From: Myxacorys almedinensis A
Lineage (GTDB): Bacteria; Cyanobacteriota; Cyanobacteriia; Leptolyngbyales; Leptolyngbyaceae
Direction of reading: 5' to 3'
NCBI RefSeq assembly: GCF_010091945.1
Contig: NZ_WVIE01000001.1
Location: 1-64,000, forward strand
Length of the DNA: 64,000 bases
Below the pieces are notes generated by a model. It saw nothing but the letters and a program-made list of their open reading frames with translations. It was not told where the DNA came from and did not search any database. Numbering within the stretch: position 1 is the stretch's first letter; each line of letters opens with the position of its first letter. This document shows positions 16,659 through 26,800 of the stretch, in pieces. The position numbers and the translations under genes were made by a program.

Positions 16659-18335
16659 ATGGCTACGCTGAAATTCCCGGCTGCTTTTAAGTTGTTGCTT
16701 CCTAAACCCGATCAGCTTGGTTTGAAACGGGCATTATGGCTGGCTGCAATTTTCTTTTGCGGTGTCTTGCTGCTTGCCTTGCATCGTTACTTTACGTTCT
16801 ATGCGTCTTATGATCATGGGCTGTTTAATCAGCTTTTTTGGAATACATCCCATGGGCGTTGGTTTCAAAGTTCGCTCACGTCGGCTAACTCGATCGCAAC
16901 CTTGGCAGACGGCGCAACACCAACGGTGTCATTTGTTCATCTGGGTCAGCACCTTGTTCTAGATTTTTTGCTGTGGCTGCCACTTTATCGGGTGTTTCCC
17001 CATCCTGTGACGCTGATTGTGCTGCAAGTTGGCTTGATGGCAGCCGGGGGACTCGTGCTGTACGGCTTGGCGCGGCACTATCTGGCACCACAATTGTCGC
17101 TGTGGATTGTGGGCAGCTATTACAGCGCGATCGCAGTAGTGAGTCCTACCCTTGCCAATTTTTATGAACATTGCCAGATTCCTCTATTTGCGTTTGGCAC
17201 TTTGCTAGCTATGGAAAAGCAGCGCTGGGGCTGGTTTTGGCTGGGTGTGCTGTTGGTTTTGGGCATTCGAGAAGAAGCCGGAATTATTTTGTTTGGGATA
17301 GGTGCTTATCTGATTGTGAGCCGTCGTCATCCGAGAATTGGCGTTGCCGTCTGCGTGCTGAGCTTTAGCTATGTTGCATTTGTTACGACGGTGATCATGC
17401 CGAGTTTTTCGGCAGACAGTTCGCGGCTGTATTTGGCAACCCGCTTTGCCCAGTATGTTGATTCGCCCAATCCATCCACGTTGCAAGTCTTGTGGGGCAT
17501 TTTGACCCATCCGGCAGAACTGGTGTCTAGCTTGTTTCTACCTTTCGATCGCAAAATTGGCTATCTGATTGGGCACTGGCTTCCCCTGGCTTTTGTGCCT
17601 GCCCTGTCGGGCGTGTCTTGGCTCGTGGCAGGGTTTCCGCTCTTGTCGCTGATGCTGCAAAAGGGCATGTCGGCACTCTCGATGCAACTGCGGTATGCGA
17701 TCGCAGTGGTTCCGGGCATTTTCTACGGTGCGATCGTGTGGTGGTCACACCATCCAGACTACTTTACAGCCAAGGTGCGGAACGTTTGGAAGGGCTGTTT
17801 GATCGTGTCGTTTGTGGTGATTTTGACGAGTAATCCCAATCGCTCCCTGTCGTTTCTCATTCCCGACTCAGTGCGCCCCTGGGTGTTTGTGCCGATCACG
17901 CGCCAGTGGGAACATGCCACCCACCTCTACAGCGTGCTGAAGGCGATTCCCCAGGATGCTAGTGTTTCGGCGACAACCTACCTGATTCCTCACGTCTCGA
18001 CGCGACGGGCAGTTGTGCGGCTGCCCCAGATCGAGATTTACGATGATCGGGGTGATAAAACGGCGGTCGATTATGCGATCGCAGATATCTGGCAGCTTGC
18101 TGAATATAGTAAAGCCTTTGCAGACAGCCGAACGGCACTTAGCCTGACGGTGCCAAAAATCGACAAACTCGTGGCTACGAATAAGTATGGGCTGCTGCAC
18201 ATTGAAGATGGCATCGTGTTGCTAGGTAAAAATCAGCCGTCTCATCCTGAAGCACTGACGCAGTGGGCGCTACTCCTCAAACGCATTGGGTGGCAAGCGG
18301 CGACAACCGCCGATCTAGCGCGATCGGCGGGCTGA
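16659..18335 (+). CDS. DUF2079 family membrane protein
   Basis: A 558-residue multi-pass membrane protein of the DUF2079 family. The hallmark is near the N-terminus: RYFTFYASYDHGLFNQLFWN after the first transmembrane helix. About nine further hydrophobic segments follow, then a soluble C-terminal region (from about 415) with ATTYLIPHVSTRRAVVRLPQ. The architecture resembles GT-C glycosyltransferases, and distant relatives act on lipid-linked sugars, but no activity is established. It is followed 198 nt later by a GT2 glycosyltransferase. That, and a second GT-C-like gene downstream, suggest envelope glycan work. Confidence 0.8.
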   Translation: MATLKFPAAFKLLLPKPDQLGLKRALWLAAIFFCGVLLLALHRYFTFYASYDHGLFNQLFWNTSHGRWFQSSLTSANSIATLADGATPTVSFVHLGQHLVLDFLLWLPLYRVFPHPVTLIVLQVGLMAAGGLVLYGLARHYLAPQLSLWIVGSYYSAIAVVSPTLANFYEHCQIPLFAFGTLLAMEKQRWGWFWLGVLLVLGIREEAGIILFGIGAYLIVSRRHPRIGVAVCVLSFSYVAFVTTVIMPSFSADSSRLYLATRFAQYVDSPNPSTLQVLWGILTHPAELVSSLFLPFDRKIGYLIGHWLPLAFVPALSGVSWLVAGFPLLSLMLQKGMSALSMQLRYAIAVVPGIFYGAIVWWSHHPDYFTAKVRNVWKGCLIVSFVVILTSNPNRSLSFLIPDSVRPWVFVPITRQWEHATHLYSVLKAIPQDASVSATTYLIPHVSTRRAVVRLPQIEIYDDRGDKTAVDYAIADIWQLAEYSKAFADSRTALSLTVPKIDKLVATNKYGLLHIEDGIVLLGKNQPSHPEALTQWALLLKRIGWQAATTADLARSAG

Positions 18336-18434
18336 CGCTGCCTGGGTTTTTTCGGATTGTTTAATTTGTGGGTTTCAGCCAATGTGCGCTATGATAATTC
18401 GCTAAATTCCTGAAGCATAATCGCGGGAGAGAAC

Positions 18435-18498
18435 CTGGTAGAGTGTCAACGTCGAGTCGCTGGGTTAACTACCCCCCTTCACCCTTGACACACCCCTA
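18435..18498. repeat. inverted-repeat element, short copy B in reverse orientation
   Basis: CTGGTAGAGTGTCAACGTCG at 18435 matches the reverse complement of the right end of the element at 14783-14919 with few differences. TTGACACACCCCTA at 18485-18498 matches the reverse complement of its left end. The centre is shortened, giving 64 bp in total. It lies in the spacer between the DUF2079 and GT2 genes. Confidence 0.6.
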
Positions 18499-18532
18499 AA
18501 CCCATTTCGTATCGCTTGAGTCAGTCTATGAC

Positions 18533-19366
18533 GTGGCATCTATTCCCAAACCCACCGTGAATCGTCCCCCCTCCCACCCCGATTTTAGGTCGCTTCGTCC
18601 CCCTAGCCACTTGCCGGTCTCTGCCCGCTTTAGACCAACAGGGCAAGTCTCGGTGATTTTGCCCGTGTATAACAACCAAGCTTGCATTCAAAAAACCTTT
18701 GAGACGCTGCTGCCCTACATTGCCGAGCATCCCAACTACAGGTTTATTTTCGTGAACGATGGATCAAGCGATCGCACGAAAGACATTCTCGCAGCCGGTC
18801 TCTATGCCACAAAAGCACGGCAGATTGAACTGCTGTCTTACAGCCCTCGTGTGGGCAAAGGATACGCCATTCGACGCGGCATCGAATACACCGATGGCGA
18901 TATCATCTGCTATTTAGATGGCGACCTGACCTACTCTTTGGCTCATTTGGATATCTTGGTAGAAAAGCTGCGATCGTATGATGTTGTGATCGGGTGTCGC
19001 AATTTGGCCAGGGGCAATGGCAAAGATCTGAAACTAGGTCAAAAAATCGCTAGAAGAGTCTTTAATTTGCTAGCTCATAAAATTCTAAACCTGAACTATA
19101 GAGATATGCAGGCAGGGTTACAGGGATTTCGCAAAGAGGCGGCTCAACATTTGTTTAGTACTCAAGAATTAACCGGCAGTTCGGTAGAAATTGAACTAAT
19201 TTATCTGGCAAAAAAGTGGGGGTATATCATCGGCGAAATTCCTGCGAAGGTTTCGACCCAGCGTTCTCCCAACCGAGCACCGGCGAATTTGCTGCAAGAT
19301 TTGAGCCGAATGCTGATAGATTTGCTAAAGATTCGATTGAACGATTGTATGGGTCTGTACCGCTAA
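18533..19366 (+). CDS. GT2 glycosyltransferase (dolichyl-phosphate-sugar synthase-like)
   Basis: A 277-residue family 2 glycosyltransferase. GT-A motifs are VSVILPVYNNQACIQKTFET, the nucleotide-sugar strand FIFVNDGSSDRTKD, the DXD-type CYLDGDLTY, and the acceptor-site DMQAGLQGFRKEAAQ. No transmembrane helix follows the catalytic domain. The pattern is closest to polyprenyl-phosphate glucosyl/mannosyl transferases, which would feed lipid-linked sugar to GT-C enzymes such as the neighbouring DUF2079 and GT87 proteins. The start is GTG 18533. The stop TAA overlaps the next ATG by one base (TAATG), coupling it to a nucleoside transporter gene. Confidence 0.85.
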   Translation: MASIPKPTVNRPPSHPDFRSLRPPSHLPVSARFRPTGQVSVILPVYNNQACIQKTFETLLPYIAEHPNYRFIFVNDGSSDRTKDILAAGLYATKARQIELLSYSPRVGKGYAIRRGIEYTDGDIICYLDGDLTYSLAHLDILVEKLRSYDVVIGCRNLARGNGKDLKLGQKIARRVFNLLAHKILNLNYRDMQAGLQGFRKEAAQHLFSTQELTGSSVEIELIYLAKKWGYIIGEIPAKVSTQRSPNRAPANLLQDLSRMLIDLLKIRLNDCMGLYR

Positions 19367-20796
19367 TGTCTTGGTTAAATCTGTTGTCATTTGCTGGCAT
19401 CTTTGCCCTGTGTGGCATTGCTTGGCTGGGGTCAGAAAATCGCCGGATCATTCCCTGGAAGGTGATTTTGTGGGGAATTGGGCTACAGCTAGTCTTAGGA
19501 CTGTTGATTTTTACGTTTCCCATAACTCGCACGCTGGTGAGCGCCATCAGTACTAGCGTCAACGCCATATTAGATGCCACCGAAGAAGGCGCACGATTTA
19601 TTTTTGGTCCGTTGCTGGTTCCCAATCCCACAACTGCACCCGGCCCCATCTTAGTAGGGCGGTGGATTGCTCGTGCAGTGACCCCTCCCTACGTGCCCGT
19701 ACCGGGCGATCGCTTGAGTCCAGAAAGCCTCAGTTTAGGGTATGTCTTTGCCTTTCGAGCGTTGCCCTCCGTCATTTTCTTCTCAGCGTTGATGTCGTTG
19801 CTCTATCACCTAAAGCTGATTCAGCCCGTGGTTCAGGCATTTGCCAAACTGTTTCGATGGGCAATGAACCTGAGCGGCGCAGAAGCACTGAGCGGTGCCA
19901 CGAATATTTTTGTGGGAATTGAATCGGCACTGGTGGTGCGCCCGTTTTTAGCTGATATGACTCGTAGCGAACTCTGCGCCATTCTCACAGCCTGTTATGG
20001 CAGCATTGCTTCTACTGTGTTAGCGCTGTATGCCGGACTGTTGCGCCCAACGTTTCCAAATATTACGGGTCACTTGGTGTCGGCGTCTATTATGGCGATT
20101 CCGGCGTGTTTCGTGATGTCTAAATTATTGGTTCCTGAAACAGAAGTGCCGAAGACCTTGGGCAAGTTGCCAGACGAACCCGATGAGAGAGAAGCAAAAT
20201 CGGCTGAAACCATCAATGCGATGGAAAGTGTGATCATCGGAGCCATGGAAGGGGTAAAGTTGGCAATCGCGATCGCGGCGCTCTTGATCGCCATTCTGGG
20301 GCTGATCGCTCTGGTCAATCTATTTTTCGGCAATCTGGCGTCTCTGGCAGACAGCAACAGTTTGATTTTGCGGCGAATAGGTCTGATTTTTCAGGTGGTG
20401 ACGCTGCAAAACATTATGGGAGCGCTGTTTGTGCCGCTCACCTTTCTAACTGGCGTATCGCGAGATTGGAACGAGCTTTGGCAAGCGTCGATGCTGATTG
20501 GCGGTCGCTTTCTCACGACTGAAGTGCCGTCGTATCAGCGCCTTGGGGAGTTGGCAAGCCAGGGTATAATTAGCGATCGCGGCTTGCTGGTCGTCAGCTA
20601 TGCCCTCTGTGGTTTTGCTCATTTACCTGCCGTGGGTATCTTTGTCGGCGGCTTTGCAACGTTGATTCCGTCTCGCCGCAAAGACTTGAGCGAACTAGGC
20701 TGGAAGGCGCTATGGGCAGCGACATTAGCCACGTTGATGATTGGCTGCGTGGCAGGCGTATTTTATTTTGGCAATCAATCGGTATTAAGAGGGTAA
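19366..20796 (+). CDS. concentrative nucleoside transporter (CNT/NupC family)
   Basis: A 476-residue inner-membrane protein with the CNT fold: three N-terminal helices, an IFFSALMSLLYHLKLIQPVV segment, the family signature SGATNIFVGIESALVVRPFL in the transport core, and C-terminal helices (YALCGFAHLPAVGIFVGGFA). It imports nucleosides driven by Na+ or H+. The ATG at 19366 overlaps the GT2 stop (TAATG). Earlier in-frame codons lie inside the GT2 gene and are dismissed. Together with apt and codA it supports a nucleobase/nucleoside salvage capacity. The long N-terminal insertion with TTAPGPILVGRWI is unusual but cyanobacterial relatives may share it. Confidence 0.9.
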   Translation: MSWLNLLSFAGIFALCGIAWLGSENRRIIPWKVILWGIGLQLVLGLLIFTFPITRTLVSAISTSVNAILDATEEGARFIFGPLLVPNPTTAPGPILVGRWIARAVTPPYVPVPGDRLSPESLSLGYVFAFRALPSVIFFSALMSLLYHLKLIQPVVQAFAKLFRWAMNLSGAEALSGATNIFVGIESALVVRPFLADMTRSELCAILTACYGSIASTVLALYAGLLRPTFPNITGHLVSASIMAIPACFVMSKLLVPETEVPKTLGKLPDEPDEREAKSAETINAMESVIIGAMEGVKLAIAIAALLIAILGLIALVNLFFGNLASLADSNSLILRRIGLIFQVVTLQNIMGALFVPLTFLTGVSRDWNELWQASMLIGGRFLTTEVPSYQRLGELASQGIISDRGLLVVSYALCGFAHLPAVGIFVGGFATLIPSRRKDLSELGWKALWAATLATLMIGCVAGVFYFGNQSVLRG

Positions 20797-20802
20797 GACG
20801 CA

Positions 20803-21561
20803 ATGAAGTCAAGACGCAATGGGTGGATTGGGTTAGCCGTGGGGGCGTTGATTGCGCTGCTGTTTCTGACAAGTCGCCCTGCTCTCATCATGGCTCAAGC
20901 GCCCTCGCCCTCGCCTAGTGGGTCGGTGGGCGTTCCGGTTGATCCGATTCCGGTTGATCCAAGCCTGCCCAACCCCCGCCCTCCAATTCCGTCTCCTTCG
21001 CCCTCTGTGTCTCCATCGCCGTCGGGTTCGCCGACGATCGCGCCTGCTCCGATCGCACCGGGCGGCTTTCCATCGGTACCGGTGCCGGCTGCGCCAACTG
21101 CGCCACCCCTGCCTGTGGGCGGAGAATACTTAGATCCGGGGGGGCAGTTTAAGGTGGGCATTCTCAGAGATTTTAAGGTGAGTCCGTTGGCGGGTTCGGT
21201 GCTGATCGAGTCACCCGATGGCAACATCGCCTACACGGTGCAGGTGCAGCCTCAGTCTCAGTTGGGCGTGGCAGGCGTGGTGTTGTCTAATGAGGCGCTG
21301 GTCACGGTGGTGCAGAATGCCTTTAAGCAAGGCGAAGGGTTTGCAACAGGAGAGGTGCGGTCGATCGCGGGGGGAGTGCAACTCGACTGGACTGGCAACC
21401 TCACGATCGCGGGGCAAACTCAACCTGTAGGAGGAGTAATTTTGTCGCGGCAGGTTCCAGAAGGCGTGCTGTTGTTGTTGATTGCCGCTACCGAAGCAGG
21501 CGGCGATCGCGTGTTGGGGGCGGCGTCTGCTCTAGTGGATGGCTTCCAATCGCTGCAATAG
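20803..21561 (+). CDS. exported Pro-rich protein with a C-terminal alpha/beta domain
   Basis: A 252-residue protein with a signal peptide (GLAVGALIALLFLTSRPALI, cleavage after AQA near residue 32). A Pro/Ser/Val-rich linker of about 75 residues follows, then a globular domain of about 140 residues beginning GGEYLDPGGQFKVGILRDFK. The strand pattern (GNIAYTVQVQPQ, VQLDWTGNLTIAGQTQPVG) hints at a PsbP/Mog1-like fold, though this is only a visual impression. It starts 6 nt after the CNT gene, so it is in the same transcription unit. Its 3' end overlaps the convergent GT87 gene by 30 nt. Confidence 0.6.
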   Translation: MKSRRNGWIGLAVGALIALLFLTSRPALIMAQAPSPSPSGSVGVPVDPIPVDPSLPNPRPPIPSPSPSVSPSPSGSPTIAPAPIAPGGFPSVPVPAAPTAPPLPVGGEYLDPGGQFKVGILRDFKVSPLAGSVLIESPDGNIAYTVQVQPQSQLGVAGVVLSNEALVTVVQNAFKQGEGFATGEVRSIAGGVQLDWTGNLTIAGQTQPVGGVILSRQVPEGVLLLLIAATEAGGDRVLGAASALVDGFQSLQ

Positions 21562-22800
21562 CCGCGCTCTAGAGTGGGGAATAGCAAAGGCTAAGGTGAT
21601 GGCATAAGCAAGCATTCCGTTACTGTTTGTGAACGGTGGAACAAATAGAGGAAGCACTAAAATAAATTTACCGAGAGGATTGGCTTTACCAAACAAATAA
21701 ACAAACAAAGGAATATACCAAACGAGTCCCATAATCCAAGTTTGGGGATTGAACAGATGAATGCTATTAACAATTGAGAAAAACTGGTGTTCGAGAGACG
21801 CTCGACGGAGGTAGTACAGTAATAGCGCCACTGCGATCGCGCCCACCATCATCGACGCAACAGGGCTGTGGCGCAAAAACGGATTCATGTAGCCATTTAC
21901 AAAATCATGGGTCACGCGCAGTCCCCGATTTTCAACCGACAGAACAACTCGATTGACGGTGCCTTGCCCATGGGTGCTGATCGGCGTGGGGCTAGTAAGC
22001 GCACCAAACACTTTAGGTAAGATACGCTGCACATAATGACCGTAGACCGACCCATTAAAATAAGCCAGGGGCGCTAGAAAAAACGCGCTGATAAACCCGA
22101 AGGCATAGGCAACCAGTTTGTATTCTCGCTTGATCAAAAAGTAAATCAGCGCAATGCCTGGGAAGAGCTTGATGCAAAACGAGAGCGCCAGTAGAAATGC
22201 AGGAATCAACCGTTGCCCAGAGCGTCTGTGGATTAGAAATCCTAACGTTGTGATGTAGCAAACAAAAATATCAATTTGCCCCCGCTCAAACGAGGCAATT
22301 ACAGGAAAACTAGCCATAACAAACAGCAGAGACTCGCCCTGAATGGCAAACTTACTATGCTTAACCAATTCAAATAAAAGCAGCCATAACACTACTAAAG
22401 TGATCACGCTATAGATCGTTTTTGCAGTCACATACGGCAATAGGGCTAGAGGCGCAAATAGCAACGCTGCAAACGGTGGATAAATAAATCCTGAACCTGG
22501 CGACGTTTCTGCATTGACTGGAGTATAAAATTCGGGATATTGATGGACATGATTTAGGTAAGGATCTAATCCATACAAAATCGATTTACCTGCAAGATAA
22601 TAGGGTCGAAAATCGATTTGATAAGATTCTAAAACGAGATAAACAATCAGCGCAGAAGGCAAGAGATAAATAAAATATTCGCCTAGAAAGCGCCGTAGAG
22701 GAGGCGTTGGGCGTTGGGCATGGGGCGTAGGAAGCGGGGAGGACATGGGTAAGCGAGATAAGTTAAGTTCCAGGATTGGTGTAGCTAATGGGTAGCTCAT
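21532..22800 (-). CDS. GT87-family membrane glycosyltransferase (DUF2029)
   Basis: A 422-residue polytopic protein of the GT87/DUF2029 type, which includes polyprenyl-phosphate-mannose-dependent mannosyltransferases. Visible are the first-loop acidic region YQIDFRPYYLAGKSILYGLD with PYL, the conserved FIYPPFAALLFAPLALLPY, the SFERGQIDIFVCYITTLGF segment and about ten helices. The N-terminus before the first helix is low complexity (PTPHAQRPTPP) and derives from repeated DNA, so the true start may be ATG 22800 or 22746. It is convergent with the Pro-rich protein gene. With the GT2 and DUF2079 genes it suggests a lipid-linked sugar pathway, as inference. Confidence 0.75.
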   Translation of the reverse strand: MSYPLATPILELNLSRLPMSSPLPTPHAQRPTPPLRRFLGEYFIYLLPSALIVYLVLESYQIDFRPYYLAGKSILYGLDPYLNHVHQYPEFYTPVNAETSPGSGFIYPPFAALLFAPLALLPYVTAKTIYSVITLVVLWLLLFELVKHSKFAIQGESLLFVMASFPVIASFERGQIDIFVCYITTLGFLIHRRSGQRLIPAFLLALSFCIKLFPGIALIYFLIKREYKLVAYAFGFISAFFLAPLAYFNGSVYGHYVQRILPKVFGALTSPTPISTHGQGTVNRVVLSVENRGLRVTHDFVNGYMNPFLRHSPVASMMVGAIAVALLLYYLRRASLEHQFFSIVNSIHLFNPQTWIMGLVWYIPLFVYLFGKANPLGKFILVLPLFVPPFTNSNGMLAYAITLAFAIPHSRARLLQRLEAIH

Positions 22801-22864
22801 GGTCAACCAGCGAACCCTACTTTACAGTACAGATTTACAACCGTACAAATATGCAGGATGGTAG

Positions 22865-24001
<1,137 letters not shown>

Positions 24002-24027
24002 ACTACCCTATGGGTTTTAAATGCGTG

Positions 24028-24066
24028 TTGACTCGCTTTGAATCTTCTTCAGGGCGAGTCAATTTT
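24028..24066 (+). terminator. rho-independent terminator of ilvC
   Basis: TTGACTCGC (24028-24036) and GCGAGTCAA (24054-24062) make a perfect 9-bp stem with a 17-nt loop, followed by TTTT. Confidence 0.85.
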
Positions 24067-24085
24067 GTGTCTTAAAGCCGTTCTC

Positions 24086-24177
24086 ATACCAAATTGATTT
24101 TTCATCCTCGACCCTCCTAACTAAGGCGGGGTTGGGGGAGGTCGCACGTCTGTAGCATTTACAGATTAATTTGGTAT
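24086..24177. repeat. MITE-like element with ATACCAAATT ends
   Basis: This 92 bp segment is bounded by ATACCAAATTGAT and ATTAATTTGGTAT, terminal inverted repeats of 13 bp with one mismatch. The interior has complementary CCCTCCTAACTAAGGCGG and GGTTGGGGGAGG tracts. It has no coding capacity and lies 20 nt after the ilvC terminator. Its ends differ from those of the copy A/B/C family, so it belongs to a different family. Confidence 0.65.
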
Positions 24178-24422
24178 CACTTGCTTAAGCCACCCACCCA
24201 TGCACCCATCTACCCATTCCACCTACGACTGTGGTTTTCCATCTGAAAATCGCTGTAAGGTTGCGTTTTCTGCGATTTGGTAGACCGGGCACGATTTGAT
24301 CTGCTTGCGCCCCCTTTGCCGCCCATCCATCACTTGTTTGTTACATCCTATGAATTCGAGGGAGATTGACTGCCGCAATGTCTTCATAATGATCTTGAAG
24401 ACCTTTAAGCAACACCAAGCAT

Positions 24423-24887
24423 ATGGCGAAAACCGTTGCAGATGTGATGACGTGTGATCCAATTACCGTAAAGCCCGAAACTCCATTGGCTGAGGTAATC
24501 AAAACGATCGCAGAAAAACGAATTAGTGGGCTTCCGGTGCTCGATGAAGCGGGTAAATTAGTCGGCATCATTTCTGAAACCGATCTGATGTGGCGTGAAA
24601 CCAACGTTACTCCCCCCGCTTACATCATGGTGCTAGATAGTGTAATTTATCTCGAAAATCCGGGGCGATATGAGAAAGACCTCCACAAAGCTCTTGGTCA
24701 AACCGTTGGAGAAGTAATGTCTGACCATCCCATCACGATCGCCCCCGAACAACCCCTGTCTGAGGCGGCAAAGCTGATGCACGATCGCAGCGTAAATCGG
24801 CTTCCTGTGGTCAATTCTTCCAGTGCTCTCGTCGGCATTTTGACCCGGGGCGATATCGTACGGGCAATGGCAGCCGAGCAAGATTAG
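24423..24887 (+). CDS. two-CBS-domain protein
   Basis: A 154-residue soluble protein of two CBS modules. The first is VADVMTCDPITVKPETPLAE to GIISETDLMW, and the second VGEVMSDHPITIAPEQPLSE to LVGILTRGDIVRAM. Between them is an insertion of about 30 residues (YIMVLDSVIYLENPGRYEKD), typical of stand-alone CBS pairs. These bind adenylates and act as energy or redox sensors, and plant relatives regulate thioredoxins. It lies 55 nt upstream of nblB in the same direction, so the two may be one unit. The ligand and target cannot be read from sequence. Confidence 0.88.
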   Translation: MAKTVADVMTCDPITVKPETPLAEVIKTIAEKRISGLPVLDEAGKLVGIISETDLMWRETNVTPPAYIMVLDSVIYLENPGRYEKDLHKALGQTVGEVMSDHPITIAPEQPLSEAAKLMHDRSVNRLPVVNSSSALVGILTRGDIVRAMAAEQD

Positions 24888-24942
24888 AGCATGGAAACTC
24901 AGAAAACCAATCGAGCAGTAAGACCACAAGATTTAAATCAGC

Positions 24943-25593
24943 ATGACTACACCAGATGCCGTTAAAGAACTTTTAGAATCCAATAATTTTGGCGATCGCT
25001 TGCGGGGGGTCAATCACTTGAGACAACTTGACCCAGCGATCGCTTACGAACTGATCAAACCTTCGGTGATCGACGAAAACGTACGGGTGCGCTATGCGGC
25101 AATTAGTCAGCTAGCCTCTCTCGGTGGGCAAAATCTCTCAGAGTCGCTGACCATGCTGAAGTCAGCCCTCCATGACCCCGAACCCGATGTCCAAGCGGCG
25201 GCTGCCGATTCGATCGGGGGCTTGCACCTCACCGAAGCCTACGAAGACCTCAAGCAACTCTATCAGAAAACCACAGAATGGCTCGTCCGCTTTAGTATTG
25301 TGGCGGCGTTGGGAGAACTCGGCGAGGCGCGGGGCTATGACTTGTTAGCCGAGGCACTCACCTCAGACAGCGATCTGGTGGTGACGGCTGCGATCGGGTC
25401 GCTCGGCGAACTGGGCGACGATCGCGCCGTGCCTCTGCTCGTTAGCTATGCCTCTCATCCAGATTGGCAGATTCGCTATCGTGTTGCTCAAGCCTTAGGG
25501 CACTTTCAAACGCCAGAGGCAAAAGCAGCCCTAGAACATCTCGCCCACGACGACACAGAACAAGTGGCAGAGTTAGCCAAATCTGCCCTGTAA
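24943..25593 (+). CDS. nblB: HEAT-repeat protein, NblB-type phycobilisome degradation factor
   Basis: A 216-residue alpha-helical HEAT/PBS-lyase-like repeat protein. Repeats are visible as RVRYAAISQLASLGGQ, DVQAAAADSIGGLH, LVRFSIVAALGELGEARGYD, LVVTAAIGSLGELGDDRAV and QIRYRVAQALGHF. Length and repeat layout fit NblB, which takes part in chromophore handling and phycobilisome breakdown under nutrient stress and is related to CpcE/CpcF bilin lyases. Stand-alone E/F-type lyase subunits look similar, so the symbol is probable rather than certain. There is no phycobiliprotein gene nearby, as is usual for nblB. A terminator follows. Confidence 0.72.
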   Translation: MTTPDAVKELLESNNFGDRLRGVNHLRQLDPAIAYELIKPSVIDENVRVRYAAISQLASLGGQNLSESLTMLKSALHDPEPDVQAAAADSIGGLHLTEAYEDLKQLYQKTTEWLVRFSIVAALGELGEARGYDLLAEALTSDSDLVVTAAIGSLGELGDDRAVPLLVSYASHPDWQIRYRVAQALGHFQTPEAKAALEHLAHDDTEQVAELAKSAL

Positions 25594-25633
25594 AAAACTG
25601 TCCGGATTTCAGAACATTGGTTGGAATATAAGT

Positions 25634-25679
25634 AACATCGTCAGCGTCCGTATTTATACAGACTCCGGCGATGTTTTTT
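25634..25679 (+). terminator. terminator after nblB
   Basis: AACATCG (25634-25640) pairs with CGATGTT (25669-25675) and is followed by TTTT. The 28-nt loop contains no other strong stem. It is weaker than the other terminators in the window because of the long loop. Confidence 0.6.
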
Positions 25680-25979
25680 ACTGATGAATCCGTTTTTCTA
25701 CAGTTTTCCAACAGCTAGTAATTTAAGTTACTTAAGATCTACGTATAGTCTGTTAGCTCAAGCTCCTTTTTAGTCAGCTAGAATACCTAAAACATATGAA
25801 TAGCGCTCTAAAGTTAAAGATTGAGTAAAAAGAAATACGGAAGTTGCTCAAAAAGTTGTATCAGTAATAACCTTTAGATACGTAGCTAGCAGCTTTTCTC
25901 CCTAGCCTGACAGTGCCCCCCTGCTCAACGCCCGTGCCCCCAATCCTCCGCACATTGTTAAGCATTCTTACTCAATCCC
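25680..25979. other. 300 bp spacer upstream of a PEP-CTERM gene
   Basis: An AT-rich, non-coding stretch with no HIP1 site. It presumably holds the promoter of the PEP-CTERM gene; I could not pick a clear -35/-10 pair or an operator. Confidence 0.35.
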
Positions 25980-26759
25980 ATGATTCAATCCAAGCGTTTT
26001 TCTCTTGCCTGCGTTTTAGGTTGTGCCAGTAGCCTTGCCTTGTCTATAGCGCCCGCTCAGGCTGCATCGTTTACGGCAGATGATGTCGTCAGCCAGTGTT
26101 TTTCGCCTAGCACAAGCAGCTTTGGACCGCACACCTGCGCCAATGTGAACGGCTTTTTCACCCTCACCGCCAGCACAAATCCCATCGATCCAACTAGTGA
26201 TAACGTTCTCACTCAGAAGAAAGTCGGGGGCATTACCGGAATCGGCGTTGCTCAAAGCGGATTGTCAGCCATTAACCAAGATCCAGCTAGCGGCGAAATT
26301 AGCTCTAACGAGACGCTGCAAGTGCTGTTCAAAAAAGCGGCGACCTTATCGCAACTGCAACTGAGCTTCTTATATCCACCTAACACCCCAGAGAACCCCG
26401 CCTATGGTGATCTCGTTTTTGAGGCGGCGATCATCACCGCAGAAGGCAGTGCCCTAAATGGCATTCTCACGGTGACGGGCAAAGACTCTGCAAACTGGAG
26501 CGGAGCCGACGGCACGGTTGAAAACTTGCGGGTTTCTTCGCTGGGCAGCGCAGGCTTGTACGCTATCTACAACCCCTTCGGTGGCAACCGCATCGCCGGA
26601 TTCAATCTGACGGCTTTAGCTGGCGCAAATACAGGGGGAGGCTATTCAGACTTCTCACTCCGATCGGTGTCTGTTCCTGAACCTGCGACCTTAGCAGGGT
26701 TGGGACTGGTGGGTCTGTTAGCAGCATCTCGCCGCCGGAGCGCAAAGCAAGCTAATTGA
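25980..26759 (+). CDS. PEP-CTERM sorting-domain protein
   Basis: A 259-residue secreted protein. The signal peptide is LACVLGCASSLALSIAPAQA, cleaved after AQA near residue 28. The body is beta-rich, with one cysteine pair in the early FSPSTSSFGPHTC region. The C-terminus SVPEPATLAGLGLVGLLAAS followed by RRRSAKQAN is a textbook PEP-CTERM tripartite signal: the PEP motif, a transmembrane helix and a basic cluster. Exosortase would process it for the cell surface or exopolysaccharide. No other domain is recognised. A large HIP1-containing terminator follows. Confidence 0.85.
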   Translation: MIQSKRFSLACVLGCASSLALSIAPAQAASFTADDVVSQCFSPSTSSFGPHTCANVNGFFTLTASTNPIDPTSDNVLTQKKVGGITGIGVAQSGLSAINQDPASGEISSNETLQVLFKKAATLSQLQLSFLYPPNTPENPAYGDLVFEAAIITAEGSALNGILTVTGKDSANWSGADGTVENLRVSSLGSAGLYAIYNPFGGNRIAGFNLTALAGANTGGGYSDFSLRSVSVPEPATLAGLGLVGLLAASRRRSAKQAN

Positions 26760-26800
26760 ACCGGGTGAATCAACTGTTGTCGAGCTAACTCTACATGGGC

